Shown here one piece after another: positions 12,181 to 22,797 of a DNA stretch of 64,000 nucleotides. Source of the stretch: Maratus speciosus (lineage: Eukaryota > Arthropoda > Arachnida > Araneae > Salticidae). Each line of letters opens with the position of its first letter. The first letter of the stretch is position 1. Below the pieces are notes generated by a model. It did no database searches and had not been told where the DNA came from. It was given only the letters and a program-made list of their open reading frames with translations. The stretch spans positions 1 through 64,000 of the forward strand of contig CAWVRF010001077.1 of the NCBI GenBank assembly GCA_963932465.1, written 5' to 3'. The position numbers and the translations under genes were made by a program.

Positions 12181-12320
12181 CTTGCTTTTCGGAAATGTTG
12201 CTTAAAGAACTGATCTTGCCGGTCGCCTGTGATTGTGAAGTTGTACACAACAAAAATAAACTGCCGCCTTTACTCTGTGTTGCCACTCGGATCTGTAACT
12301 AAACTGTTGTTCGCAGCCAG
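12181..12320 (-). other. Possible 5' untranslated exon with splice donor
   Basis: On the minus strand this low-repeat, more GC-balanced stretch ends in GAAAAGCAAG followed by GTAAGC (12180-12175), a textbook donor site (AAG|GTAAGC). It has no ATG-initiated frame of note, so it would be a non-coding first exon. The upstream limit is unknown. There is no transcript evidence, and chance donors are frequent in AT-rich DNA. Confidence 0.25.
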
Positions 12321-12335
12321 ATTCAGGCAGACGTT

Positions 12336-13135
12336 CTACAAAGATCTATATAGGTGGCCCATATCGATCCACACAAATCTGTGTTACTGAATGCTAATTC
12401 AATTAATTTAATAGATTAATTTAATAGACGTTACGATTAATTTAATAGATTAATAAAGTAATATAAATCTGTTATTAAAATAAACACATAATAAGTGGGC
12501 TTCGAAATGCATACTAAAAAATCAATTTATATAGATATCTTTATTATTGTTCTATAATAATAACAATAATAGCTAATTATAGTATAAATAATTACATATT
12601 TTTTATATAATTATTAAATCTTATTTAAATTAACTTAATAAAACGCTATAGTAACACTAAAAAGTTGTCCCCAGATTCTAATAGAAAATCTATCAAGATC
12701 TATATAGATAGCCCATATCGATCTGTATAAATCTACACAGATTTACTGAATGCTGTACAGATATTAAAATTTCAACATTTTCTTACTTTTTACGGTTAAT
12801 TTAGTCAAACAGTAAGCTAATATACTTCTAATATTAATATAAATACATTATAAATGTGCTCCGAACTTTAGATTATGATTAAATCTTATTTAAATTAACT
12901 TAATAAAACGCTATAGTAACACTAAAAAGTTGTCCCCAGATTCTAATAGAAAATCTATCAAGATCTATATAGATAGCCCATATCGATCTGTATAAATCTA
13001 CACAGATTTACTGAATGCTGTACAGATATTAAAATTTCAACATTTTCTTACTTTTTACGGTTAATTTAGTCAAACAGTAAGCTAATATACTTCTAATATT
13101 AATATAAATACATTATAAATGTGCTCCGAACTATA
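12336..13135. repeat. Tandem repeat, 265-bp period, two near-identical units plus one old unit
   Basis: About 12613-12867 recurs almost base for base at 12878-13132, which indicates a recent duplication. A more diverged third unit at about 12336-12530 shares the AGATCTATATAG...CCCATATCGATC core. No inverted termini flank the array. Confidence 0.85.
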
Positions 13136-13159
13136 TGCTACAAAATCAATTTATATAGA

Positions 13160-13275
13160 TGTACCTGGGTTTCTCATGGACAAATGGGCCCAGCTAGAGC
13201 CCATCTGCCCATATGGGACCCATATGGAACCCACATGGGCCCATAGTTCTGTGCTGCCTGGGTACCTGGGTATTT
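13160..13275. repeat. ATGGGCCCA / GGGTACCTGGGT short-repeat cluster
   Basis: Repeated CATATGGG, CCATATGG, GGGCCCA and TACCTGGGTA words form a self-complementary cluster able to fold. It starts GTACCTGGGT and ends GGGTACCTGGGT. It looks like an end of an unknown mobile element. Confidence 0.45.
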
Positions 13276-13871
13276 GGGGTATTTGCTTTTGAAAAGAACC
13301 CAGTTGATATTTGCTACAATCATTTTAAATGGAAGCATTTTTTCATTTGAAATAATTTTAAATGGAAGCATCGTATATTCAACTAAATATATTATATTTT
13401 AGATAAATAGCTTGAATTTTTATTTTTTATATAATATACACTGCAGTATTTTATTTAGTGTTACAGATAAACTTGGATAATTCGAACTTGTTTAATTCGA
13501 AATTCTGGATAATGCGAATTTTTTGTTCGGTCACTAGAATTCTGTATATAATTAATGCAAAAAAATCGTGGATATTTCGAATTTTGTTTCGGATAATTGG
13601 AATTTTTCGTACGATTGCCCTTAAAATTTTTTGGTAAAAATTGTTCCTGGGATTTTTTTCTGCTAAGGTGCAAAATACTTTAATATTTTATTTTAAGGGT
13701 CTTTCTAAGGAAAAGAAAGGTGATGGTTTGTAATGTCACTATCTGGAGATTTCCAAGGAATTTTCTGACCCATGCAAAATCTTACTTGATAAAATCCCAA
13801 GACTTGTTCACACCATTACCGTCTCAATACTCAAGGCCTCCGGACTGATTTCGTGACGTACCAAATGAAGA

Positions 13872-14082
13872 TTAACCCCTTGAAGGGCAAGCAATTGCGT
13901 TTGTGTAATGCTTAATTCCCACCGGAAATTTAGAAAAATTTTATTTCAAAATAAGGAAAAGCAATTTTACGACTTTTCTCCACTAAAGTCGGAAAACTAA
14001 AATTTCCTAAAATTTTTCTGGTGCAAATCCTGATTAATTGTAGGTGGGATAAAATATATCCCACCGCCCCTCAAGGCGTTAA
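13872..14082 (+). mobile_element. piggyBac-type TTAA MITE
   Basis: It begins TTAACCCCTTGAAGGGC and ends CCCCTCAAGGCGTTAA, with TTAA at both borders. The CCC-starting inverted terminus plus TTAA duplication is the piggyBac-superfamily signature. The interior holds the family's TTTCTGGTGCAAATCCTG box. A truncated partner in opposite orientation follows directly (14079-14160). Confidence 0.7.
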
Positions 14083-14160
14083 GGGGCGGTGGTATATATT
14101 ATATACCGCCTACGATTAATCAGGATTTGCACCAGAAAAATTTTAGGAAATTTTAGCATT
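14079..14160 (-). mobile_element. Partial TTAA MITE, inverted neighbour
   Basis: From TTAAGGGGCGGTGG onward the sequence mirrors 13999-14078: CAGGATTTGCACCAGAAAAA pairs with its complement there. Together they form a palindrome with a MITE junction at its centre. The far half of this copy is missing. Confidence 0.6.
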
Positions 14161-14230
14161 AAATTAAACGTTAGGTGAAGAGTTTGGGGAAACAAATGAC
14201 CAAAATTATGGCCAATTTGTTTCCCCATTC

Positions 14231-14712
14231 TGACCAGAAAATCAGAGTCAAAGCGATATAAGTAAGCGTGCAAACTTAATGCTGGAATCGGGCGTAAATT
14301 AACACAGTAGCGCCATCTTGTGGACGGAGTGATAATCCACATAAGCGGGCTTTCGTTGCGGCGCATATTTTCTAAATCTGTAGTCACTCATGGAGATGAA
14401 CTTTGTTTGCCACATTTATTGGTAAATAACGGCGTACCGAGTGGGGCATTCAGATGCATTCGACATCACGAAGTATTTTTCGCCTTGACAGACAAGTTTC
14501 AGTTATTAATCAAGGTAAAAAAAACTTTACAATTTTAGTGGTGTGAGTAAGACAACAGTTAGGTATCTACCTGTAGTTCACACTCCATCCGCTACGTGGC
14601 GCGTGACCTTGATTGATGTGACCTCGCTTTTAATCTTGCGGTTACTTCTCCCATTTAAGATAGGACGCTTACTTATATCGCTTTGATCAGAGTTCTAACA
14701 TTTACGCCTGCT
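14231..14712. mobile_element. Inverted-repeat element inside the Tigger
   Basis: The left arm contains AAAGCGATATAAGTAAGCGT and GCGCCATCTTGTGGACGGAG. The right arm contains their diverged complements (ACGCTTACTTATATCGCTTT, and an inverted GCGCCACGTAGCGGATGGAG). The arms are about 100-130 bp. A short open frame in the loop (14380-14538) shows no recognised domain. Confidence 0.5.
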
Positions 14713-14789
14713 ATTTCATCTTCAGCTAACGCTTCTTTTATAATGCTGTTTCATAATAATAGAAGCCACCAGTTCATCAGAAGAAAATA

Positions 14790-16266
14790 ACTCGGTTAAG
14801 CGGGACTCCAAATTGCCAAGGAATTTAGAATTCTATCCAACACATCATCAATATATTTGAAGAACAAAGATAAAATTTTGAGCAGCGAAAATAATACTGG
14901 AAAAAATAGAAAAAGAACGAGAGGACCTGACAACCCAGACGAGGACGGTTGTGTTCTTAACCCCTTGGGGACGAGCGACACGCATGAAGCGCTCAGAATC
15001 CTTGTTTTTCGTCACCAGTAAAATTTTGCTGTAAAATTTGCCTTATTTAATCAGCGCATTTTCTCGATTCAAGAAGACACAAATTTCTGTTTTTAAAAAA
15101 CTGGGACAAAAGATTAAAAATTTCGTGAAAGGCTCCCGTCCCGAAGGGGTTAAGTGGTTTAAACAAGCACGAAATAAGAATATTCTAATTAGAGGCCCTA
15201 TTAAGCGAGCCAAAGCTGAACAGCTTGCCGCTGCATTAGGCATTCAATATTTCAAAGCCAGCACAGGTTGTCTGAATGGTTTCAAAGATAGCAACGACAT
15301 TTCTTTGAAAGCAGTGTGTGTTCTGAAAGTGGTACAGTGAATATTCAAGCAGCTGATGAATGAAAAACAGCATTTAAAAGAAATTATTCAAGATAAGGAA
15401 CTCAAAAATATTTTTAATGTCGACGAGACTGAACTTTATTATAAGTCCAAATAAAACTCTTGCATTTGTAGAAAAGCCATAATGCGAAAATTCTGTGTCT
15501 TAATGTTTGTTTTACACCATACAAATTAATGCGAATACGACCTTTCTTTTTCACATCTTAGAACTTTATTTATCATCATCACACAAATGTTTAAAAATAA
15601 TATTTGAAATATTATATATATATACATTAAATTTTGATTATTAATAATTTTTTTTTAGTGTGATATATTTCGAAACATGCAATACAAAGTCCAACATCTC
15701 AAACAGCGCCAAAGCGAAAACCTTTTCAGTAATATTCAAGGACTTCACACGGAAATATCAGTTAAATTTTTCCGGTTTCAGAAGTTTTTTACAGCAATTA
15801 AGTCTCCACCCGGAAATATGATGGGCACCAGAAATAACGAACGACACCTCAGCCAGTGATATTGACGGGAGTAAGAATTAAGGGTTAAAAATGTAAAAAA
15901 GACCTGTGTCCTACGATTGTTAACGTAGACCAAAATGTGGTTGTGTGTGGCGAGACAACTGATACTGACTTGTTCAACCGCCGGAGAACACACAAACTGT
16001 GGACGAGCTATCTGGGAATGAAGGGGACAAGGAAATACAAAAGAAGCCCCTACTTCGTCAGAAGACATGGTGCATATACATGAGCTTCCAATCTTTTTTG
16101 AAGGTGAGTCTAATGTAGATATACATTTGACAAAAATAGAATCTTCAAAGATTCTATTTTTGCTTCAATTAATACATGGTTGGAATCATACGTTATGACT
16201 CAAGGACTGCATTCAAATAAGCAATCAAAAATATCTGCATTTTTTCATAAAGTGGTAGATAATTAA
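14790..16266 (+). pseudogene. pogo/Tigger (CENP-B-like) transposase, broken
   Basis: Three parts can be read. (1) 14800-14956: an N-terminal DNA-binding segment with LKNKDKILSSE and RKRTRGPDNPDEDG. (2) 15150-15340: a CENP-B-type helix-turn-helix with KWFKQARNKNI, GPIKRAKAEQLAAALGI and FKASTGCLNGFK; then, after a frameshift, NVDETELYYK near 15420, which carries the first catalytic aspartate of the DDE nuclease. (3) 15930-16266: C-terminal pieces including CGETTDTDLF and a terminal KQSKISAFFHKV. The rest of the DDE core is not recognisable between 15490 and 15900. Frameshifts, stops and a TTAA MITE at 14957-15153 inactivate it. The protein would cut and paste the element at TA sites. Confidence 0.8.
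14957..15153 (+). mobile_element. TTAA MITE splitting the pogo transposase
   Basis: TTAACCCCTTGGGGACGAGC stands at the left and CGTCCCGAAGGGGTTAA at the right. The interior has the CCTTATTTAA and CACCAGTAAAATTTT boxes shared with 32975-33182 and 43361-43570. It lies between codons for V-L and K-W-F of the helix-turn-helix. Removing the MITE and one TTAA makes the reading frame continuous there. Confidence 0.85.
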
Positions 16267-16460
16267 GCTAGTAAAAAATGTTTCATTTAATGAAATTAAA
16301 ACGTAGGAGTAATCTTAGATAATGTTTATGTGTTAAATCTTTCATAGTGGAGTTAATCTTTTTTTATTTAAATTTTTGAGGAAATATATAAATATATAAT
16401 TCGAATTTTTGGTGGTCTTTTCTCTGGTCACTTCAACTTCGAATTTTCCAAGTTTAACTG

Positions 16461-16700
16461 CATTTATAAACAGAAACAGAAACTCCCCTTTATAAGGGTT
16501 GTATGCTTCAGGGAATTTTTAGGACATATATCAGTACTTTTTTTATAGGAAAATAAATCTATTTTAAACGCGTGAAATTTCGCCTTATATAAGAAACAAT
16601 TTTCTAAAAGAAAATATTGGTACCGAAGAATTTCCTGGCTTTGAAATTTCAGGACAAGTACGACGCCTGCTTTCATGATATTAGAATATGCTAGAAATAA
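16461..16700. repeat. Dispersed hAT-like MITE relic
   Basis: The sequence AAATAAATCTATTTTAAACGCG and its downstream GAAATTTCGCCT box are shared with 60299-60491. Decayed termini (AGGGTTGTATGCTTC on the left, AAGTACGACGCCTGC on the right) match the GGTTCGTACG...CGTACGAACC ends of that family and of 60969-61146. Confidence 0.5.
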
Positions 16701-16829
16701 ATACGCATTAAAAATACATGGTAATAACATAATATTACCTCTATTTGTCTTGCATTTTAAAATACTTTACACAATTTTCACATGATGCACTAAACAGGGT
16801 GAAATTCGAAGCAAATGGATAATTTTACA

Positions 16830-17100
16830 TCTAAAAATAAATAAAGAAGAAAATTAAAGTTTAATGATGTTTCCCTTCGTAGGATCAAGTTCATAGTTGT
16901 AGCTTCATTAAATATAAAAATATATAATTAGTGTAATTATAATTACTTAACGTGCTTTTGAAAAGAGATCAAGTGTTATTTGCAACAAGTTGCATTTTCA
17001 GATCTTTTCAATGGAAGAAATTTATATTTCAATAAATGTTCCATATTATAGAAAAGGTATAGCGCCTTTAATATTTTTTTTGTGAAATTTCTACATATAA
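16830..17100. repeat. Dispersed repeat, paralogous to 31470-31750
   Basis: CGTAGGATC, TTGTAGCTTCATTAAA, GATCAAGTG and GTTGCATTTT occur in the same order and spacing in both copies, with moderate divergence. No termini or coding sequence identify the family. Confidence 0.6.
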
Positions 17101-17418
17101 TAGTGCAGTTTATATGCTGTGAAACGAAATTTCTTTTTCCCTTTTAAATAGTATGTTAGCAAAAAGTTACATTATGAGGAAAAGGTGAACAGATAACTCG
17201 AATAATTGTTTTTATTTTCCGGCTTTTTGAAATGCTTGCAACCATTGGCACATCGCGGGAAAGGGGTTTATGGAATGACTAATCTTAATAGAAAATTCCG
17301 TCTTATTTAATCGCATAATTCTGCAGTCAGATAAGTCAACGATTGTTATTCAGACTTAGTGTTATCCATGTATCGAATTCCTAACCCCTGTTAAAATGCT
17401 TGCAATAAGTTATTTATC

Positions 17419-17662
17419 GGTTGGTTGGTTGGTTGTTTTTTGACGGCCGATTATCTACACTAGGGATATAGGCCCGAGGGGTGAGTGCCCTTCGTGGGGG
17501 TCTTTTTAAGGGAACCTAACCCGTATTTACGCATGGAAATCCATGGCTCAAAGAAAACAACGAAAACTTCGAACGATTAGGCTAACGTGCGCGATTGGGT
17601 TCGAACCCAGCACCTCCCGTCTACCAGCTTCGAGAGCAGAACCTCTCAGCCACTGGTGGGGC
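17419..17662 (-). mobile_element. tRNA-derived SINE, minus strand
   Basis: On the minus strand the head begins GCCCCACCAGTGGCTGAGAG and carries A-box-like TGGCTGAGAGG and B-box GGTTCGAACCC, the internal RNA polymerase III promoter of tRNA genes. A body of about 150 bp follows, then a CAACCAACC repeat tail. GTTATTTAT (17409-17417) and GTTACTTAT (17663-17671) are the likely target duplication. A 5'-truncated sister lies at 44733-44942. It needs a LINE reverse transcriptase in trans. Confidence 0.85.
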
Positions 17663-18095
17663 GTTACTTATTGGAGAGAAAATTGAAGCTAATGTAAAAT
17701 TTTGCTTTTTAATTTTAATAAAATGCTTGTTCCTCCACCTCCCTAAATAAACATTCTGCTACAGAGATCACACTAGTTCTTGAATTCAGTTATCACTAGT
17801 TCCGTATCGTAATATCGGCTTATTGAAAAAACTAACCAGTTAAATAATCCGAATATTACTATTATTAAATGGTAGTACTCAAACTAGACAGAACCCTACA
17901 CTTAGTTTTAAAAATTGGATTTGAAATTTAATACAGTGTGTTTCAAAATTATAAGGCGAAATTGTAAAGGCAGGTAGAGGGGACTTTAGTAAGCAGATTT
18001 TGTACAGGAATGCGGGTGCAGAAATACAACGCTGAGGCATTAGAGGGCGTTGTTGAGTTTGACAAATGAAAGCGCTTCGCTGACTTGAATCGTCA

Positions 18096-18441
18096 TTAAC
18101 CCTTAAATGCCTGATTTTTCAAAAATCATTGTAATAATGTTTTTCGGCTTTCATTTTTTAAATAAATCATGGAAAAAATACTTTAAAAAATCATATTTTG
18201 TTTTAAGTATAGTTTACGGCTAAAAAACAGTTTGTTACTAATCGGCAATACCGGTGTTTAATTGAAAAAATTCTATAATATTAAACAAACATGAATTTTA
18301 GGAACTATAATAAGAAATAAATTTTACTTGCTCCCTGCAGAACAAAATAGGGTATTTCGCAAGCTTCCAAACAAAACAAAAAGAACAAGTAGCAACAATG
18401 GAAAAAATAAATCTATTTTTATTCTTAAACAGCACAAGTGT
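18096..18441. mobile_element. TTAA MITE, first (truncated) copy
   Basis: It starts TTAACCCTTAAATGCCTGAT and matches 18593-18957, but lacks the right end because the duplication breakpoint falls at 18441. Confidence 0.7.
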
Positions 18442-18592
18442 TAAATTATATGGTGCAATTGTAAATGCAGGTAGAGGGGACTTTAGTAAGCAGATTTCGT
18501 ACAGGAATGCGGGTGCAAAAATACAACGCTGAGGCAGTAGAGGGCGTTGTTGAGTTTGACAAATGAAAGCGCTTCGCTGACTTGAATCGTCA

Positions 18593-19108
18593 TTAACCCT
18601 TAAATGCCTGATTTTTCAAAAATCCTTGTAATAATGTTTTTCGTCTTTCATTTTTTAAATTAATCATGGGAAAAATACTTAAAAAATCATATTTTGTTTT
18701 AAGTATAGTTTACGGCTAAAAAACAGTTTGTTACTAATCGGCAATACTGGTGTTCAATTGAAAAAATAATTCCCCTTGATAAAATACTACAATATTAAAC
18801 AAACAAGAATTTTAGGCACTATAATAAGAAATAAATTTTACTTGCTCACTGCAGAACAAAATAGGGTATTTCGCAAACTTCCAAACAAAACAAAAAGAAC
18901 AAGTAGCAACAATTGAAAAAATAAATATATCTTTATTCTTAAACAGCACAAGTGTTGCCATCTACATGTTGAAAATCGATTTAATAATATCTCCAGAATG
19001 TATTTTATTGGCAACATTAGGCATTATAGCTTCAATATTATTCTAATAGTATTTTAGAGCCTAAATTGGGTATTTGCCGAAAAGCAACACCAGGCATTTA
19101 AGGGTTAA
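18593..19108. mobile_element. TTAA MITE, complete copy
   Basis: TTAACCCTTAAATGCCTGAT at the left mirrors CCAGGCATTTAAGGGTTAA at the right, with TTAA at both borders. No coding sequence is present. It belongs to the ACGGCTAAAAAACAG-containing subfamily, seen here only in this duplicated locus. Confidence 0.8.
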
Positions 19109-19301
19109 ACGCACGAATTTCGGGAAGCATGCATCGTTACACCGATGCAGAGCTTACCGAAATGCATTTCATGTATGTGGCGTAGCTAAGTAAGGAAATG
19201 ATTCACGCCCAACTCACGTCCAACAGTTTTCGAGTTTTTCGAAGAATATTACTCTACTGTGCATTATATTATTACTGTGACGAGAGTGAAAATATATCGT
19301 C

Positions 19302-20257
19302 GTGGGGACTAAAAACTAAAGGGAACTTACCCGTCTCAAATCAGCCGTTTTCGAGATATCTGACAATTTATGTCACACAATTTGTTTATTTATTATAATG
19401 TATTTATGCTGTAACATGTATTTATGCTGTACAGAAGACCACAACCATTAGTGAACATCAACAAACACACACACTGTGCACGAAACAATACATTTACAAG
19501 ACTACCATTGGAGACGATTTTTTAATTCATCTGGCACCACTTTCCCAAATGAAAACTTTTCACATGTACTTTCACAACATGTGTAGGAGTTGTACTGCAA
19601 CACGTACCTCTCCAAAAAAAGTTGTGTAAATAAGATGAAAATTATAAATTTAACGTTATGCCAAATCTAACAGCATAAATACACTGTAATAAATGAATAA
19701 ATTACTCGACGTAAATTGTCGTATATCTCGAAAACGGCTGATATGCGACGGGTAGTAACATTTACTTCCCCCAAAACAGTTGTGTAAATAAGATGAAAAT
19801 TATAAATTTAACGATATGACAAATCTAACAGCATAAATACACTGTAATAAATAAATAAATTGCTCGACGTAAATTGTCGTATATCTCGAAAACGGCTGAT
19901 ATGCGACGGGTAGTAACATTTACTTCCCCAAAAACAGTTGTGTAAATATGATGAAAATTTTAAATTTAACGTTATGACAAATCTAAAAGCATAAATACAC
20001 TGTAATAAATAAATAAATTGCTCGACGTAAATTGTCGTATATCTCGAAAACGGCTGATTTGCTACGGGTAGTAACATTTACTTCCCCAAAATCAGTTGTG
20101 TAAATAAGATGAAAATTATAAATTTAACGTTATGACAAATCTAAAAGCATAAATATACTGTAATAAATAAATAAATTGCTCGACGTAAATTGCCGTATAT
20201 CTCGAAAACGGCTGATTTGCGACGGGTAGCTCCCTTGAGTTTTTGATGACCCCCCAC
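19302..20257. mobile_element. Element with ~90-bp inverted ends and a satellite arm
   Basis: The left end, GTGGGGACTAAAAACTAAAGGG, and the following CGTCTCAAATCAGCCGTTTTCGAGATAT are matched in inverse at 20170-20257. On the right the subterminal unit is amplified into a tandem array (19608-20230). No transposase was found and no target duplication is obvious. Confidence 0.65.
19608..20230. repeat. 158-bp satellite, about four units
   Basis: The word CTCGACGTAAATTG starts at 19705, 19863, 20021 and 20179, exactly 158 bp apart. Units are highly similar. Each contains ATATCTCGAAAACGGCTGAT, also present as one inverted copy at the element's left end. A long minus-strand open frame here follows from the repeat (158 is not a multiple of 3) and is not taken as a gene. 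Confidence 0.9.
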
Positions 20258-21181
20258 AATGAGATCTTCTCAACGATACCACTCTAGTCAAAATTAGCAC
20301 GAAACACTTCTGGCACTTTCCTAGTAAGTAACATCGATCTTTATTAAACTTAGAGAAAATGATAGATGTATTGCTAAAAATGTATAAAGGAAAAAAAAAA
20401 AAAGGAAATCTCCAGAGGGCATCTTTTGTAGCAATTTTTAACGATACTTCCTTTGCGGATAGCGAAGTTCCGAAATAGTCAGTTTATTGAGTGCCAACAT
20501 TATGTAAGAAAAAATTTTCTGTTACATTTTAACAGCAATTAGGCTATAGAAAAAACATACAGCTTAGATTTGTACAAAATTTGAAAGTAAAATCTAAAAT
20601 TTAATTTTTTTATGTTAAGAATGGTATAAAAAACATATTAGTCGAAAACATTGATATAGATCTTTAGTTGTAATTTCATAGATAATAAAATAAAGTGTTT
20701 ATGTAATTAGAGAACATGCTGAAAAAATATATATGAAGTGTTACAAGCTGAAGCAGAATTTGCAAAATGTGGTGTTTGAAAGCTTTTATGGAAGTAATTT
20801 CCTTTTAAACGGATATTTCATATTTATAATGTACTAGCCGCCTTCGCCCGCTACGCTGGTCGGTTTTTCTAAAGAAATCTTGAATGAAACAAAATATATT
20901 TGTGAATTTGATCATGCGTTTTAAAGCAATATGGACATTTACCTGGTGTATCCAACCGAATTGCTGAAAGCAATATGAATGTCATTACGCTATTATATCT
21001 TTTATTGAGTCATACAAAATTTAGACTGTTAAGGACCAATTTCTTTAGTTGATTTGTTAGTGTAGGATTCGGTAAAGAACAATAGAACAATATGTAATAC
21101 ACTAAAAGCGTTCATGAAAAATTATCATTGCAAGTCTCATCAGAATCTGTTAATTTGACTTATTGAAAAGGCTGATCGTTC

Positions 21182-21562
21182 ATAATTGGGTTCGCCTGAT
21201 TCTAGAACTTTCATCTATAATTCTACAATCAAGCAACCCAACAACCAAGCTACAGCAAATGATATGTGCTTTATACTAAAACATTCACTGAAAAATTAAC
21301 TAACCGATCAAGTTGCATCGAAATCCACTTAGCAGAATCTTTTAAACTGGAAAATATACCGAAACCTTCATAATAATTGGGTTCGCCTGATTCTAGAACT
21401 TTCATCTATAATTCTACAATCAAGCAACCCAACAACCAAGCTACAGCAAATGATATGTGCTTTATACTAAAACATTCACTGAAAAATTAACTAACCGATC
21501 AAGTTGCATCGAAATCCACTTAGCAGAATCTTTTAAACTGGAAAATATACCGAAACCTTCCC
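21182..21562. repeat. Perfect 191-bp tandem duplication in the Helitron
   Basis: ATAATTGGGTTCGCCTGATT begins at 21182 and again at 21373, and the following ~185 bases are identical. More diverged relatives follow to about 22270 (AGCAGAACTC, TTAACCTGATTATAGAACTC). Confidence 0.9.
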
Positions 21563-22512
21563 TAAAAATGATCTAATTAACAGTTTAAATCCCATAAAAA
21601 TTCATTCAGTGGAACCTTTAAAAAATGCAAATCTTTCAAAATTGGGTTCATCTGATTTAGAACTTTCTCCATTATTATTTAACTAAGCAACGTAGAACGT
21701 TGTGTTTTATACTAACATCTTTTCTGAAAAATTATCTAACTAACAATGTAAGTCCCGTCAAAATTTATTCAGCAGAACTCAAGATATAAGCGGCCGGAAT
21801 GAAAATTCTCTTTGCATTATATATATATTGAGATAGTTAAATATAACTTTCATAATCGCGTTAACCTGATTATAGAACTCTCTGGGAGGTAGGGGTAGGT
21901 ATCTACTGAATCAATTCTGGATTTTTTAAGAAACTCAGCTTAACTTCCATAACTATAGCATATATACTCTCTTGTACACTCTATCTCTGTAGCGTATATC
22001 TTCCAATTTTCTTTACTGTACCACTGAGAACTTTTTCCGCATAGCTCCGTAACTAAACAACACACAATGATATGATAAATATTGAAAAAAATCCCTGAAA
22101 TATTATCTAACTTGCTGTGCTTTTAATTAGTTGACTTGAAATCTTTCATAATCGAGTTCAAATAATTTTAGAACTCCCGTAGCATCTTAGAATGATGTTT
22201 TTTACATTAAACCATTTATAAACCAAATTTACTATTTAACAGTGTAAGTTCTACAAAATTCTGTTTAGTAGAATCTGAGTTATAGTCATATTTACAATAT
22301 TTATTGCTCATTAAACCTTTTTTCTTTACATTTGAAATAAAATCAGTAACTGTTTTGGTATTTCCCTTTTATGCCAACACCATTGTCACCAAGCGTAACA
22401 GTTGGCACAAAAATGAAATGATACATTTGAAAAAAAAAAATTGTTGATAAAAAAAAATGAGCATTTAAAAAATATAACAAATCAATAAAAATAACTAATT
22501 AATAAAAATAAT

Positions 22513-22797
22513 GGTACTACTTGGTTATCCCGTCGACCAAAAATATATTTCCAAACTATAAGATTAAATGCCAATAATGGTTGATCGTAAATGTCACATT
22601 CACTTGACTTTAAGCAAGTTACACGTATTTACGTCATCAGGTGATTTTTATTTCGACGTTTTAAATGCATTTTTATTAGTGTTATACTAATTTATTTGTT
22701 CTTTCGTTATTTAAAATAAAAATTATGTCAATTTGTATAATTTGGCGAGTGGTTTGGCGATTTATATAATTTGGCGAAATTGGTCGGCGGGTGTACC
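22513..22797. mobile_element. GGTAC-family MITE in the Helitron
   Basis: Left terminus GGTACTACTTGGTTATCCCG; right terminus GGTCGGCGGGTGTACC. Flanks AAAATAAT and AAAATAAA give a 7/8 match to an 8-bp duplication. The interior matches 46819-47103 closely. Confidence 0.8.

Larger units (their letters stand above)
13464..16460 (+). mobile_element. Decayed full-length pogo/Tigger element
   Basis: The left end, CAGATAAACTTGGATAATTC, is matched by the inverted right end GAATTTTCCAAGTTTAACTG. Further GGATAATTCGAA-type subterminal repeats occur to 13610 and near 16400. The left flank is TA; the right flank has decayed to CA. The interior contains a broken transposase gene in the same direction, two TTAA MITEs and one inverted-repeat insertion. 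The 3.0-kb length suits a pogo-group element. Confidence 0.75.
17935..19300 (+). repeat. Arthropod repeat with a coding start, split by a TTAA MITE and partly duplicated
   Basis: The left part (17935-18095) and right part (19109-19290) are one sequence split at TTAA. The right part opens with a frame reading MHRYTDAELTEMHFMY, which I recognise from proteins of repeat-associated arthropod sequences. The frame soon breaks. The left part recurs at 18446-18592 because a 497-bp segment was tandemly duplicated. Confidence 0.55.

Noticed and set aside
19808..20077. 89-residue minus-strand frame with repeated segments
   Set aside because: It lies wholly in the 158-bp satellite. Internal similarity is due to the tandem units, which change frame from copy to copy.
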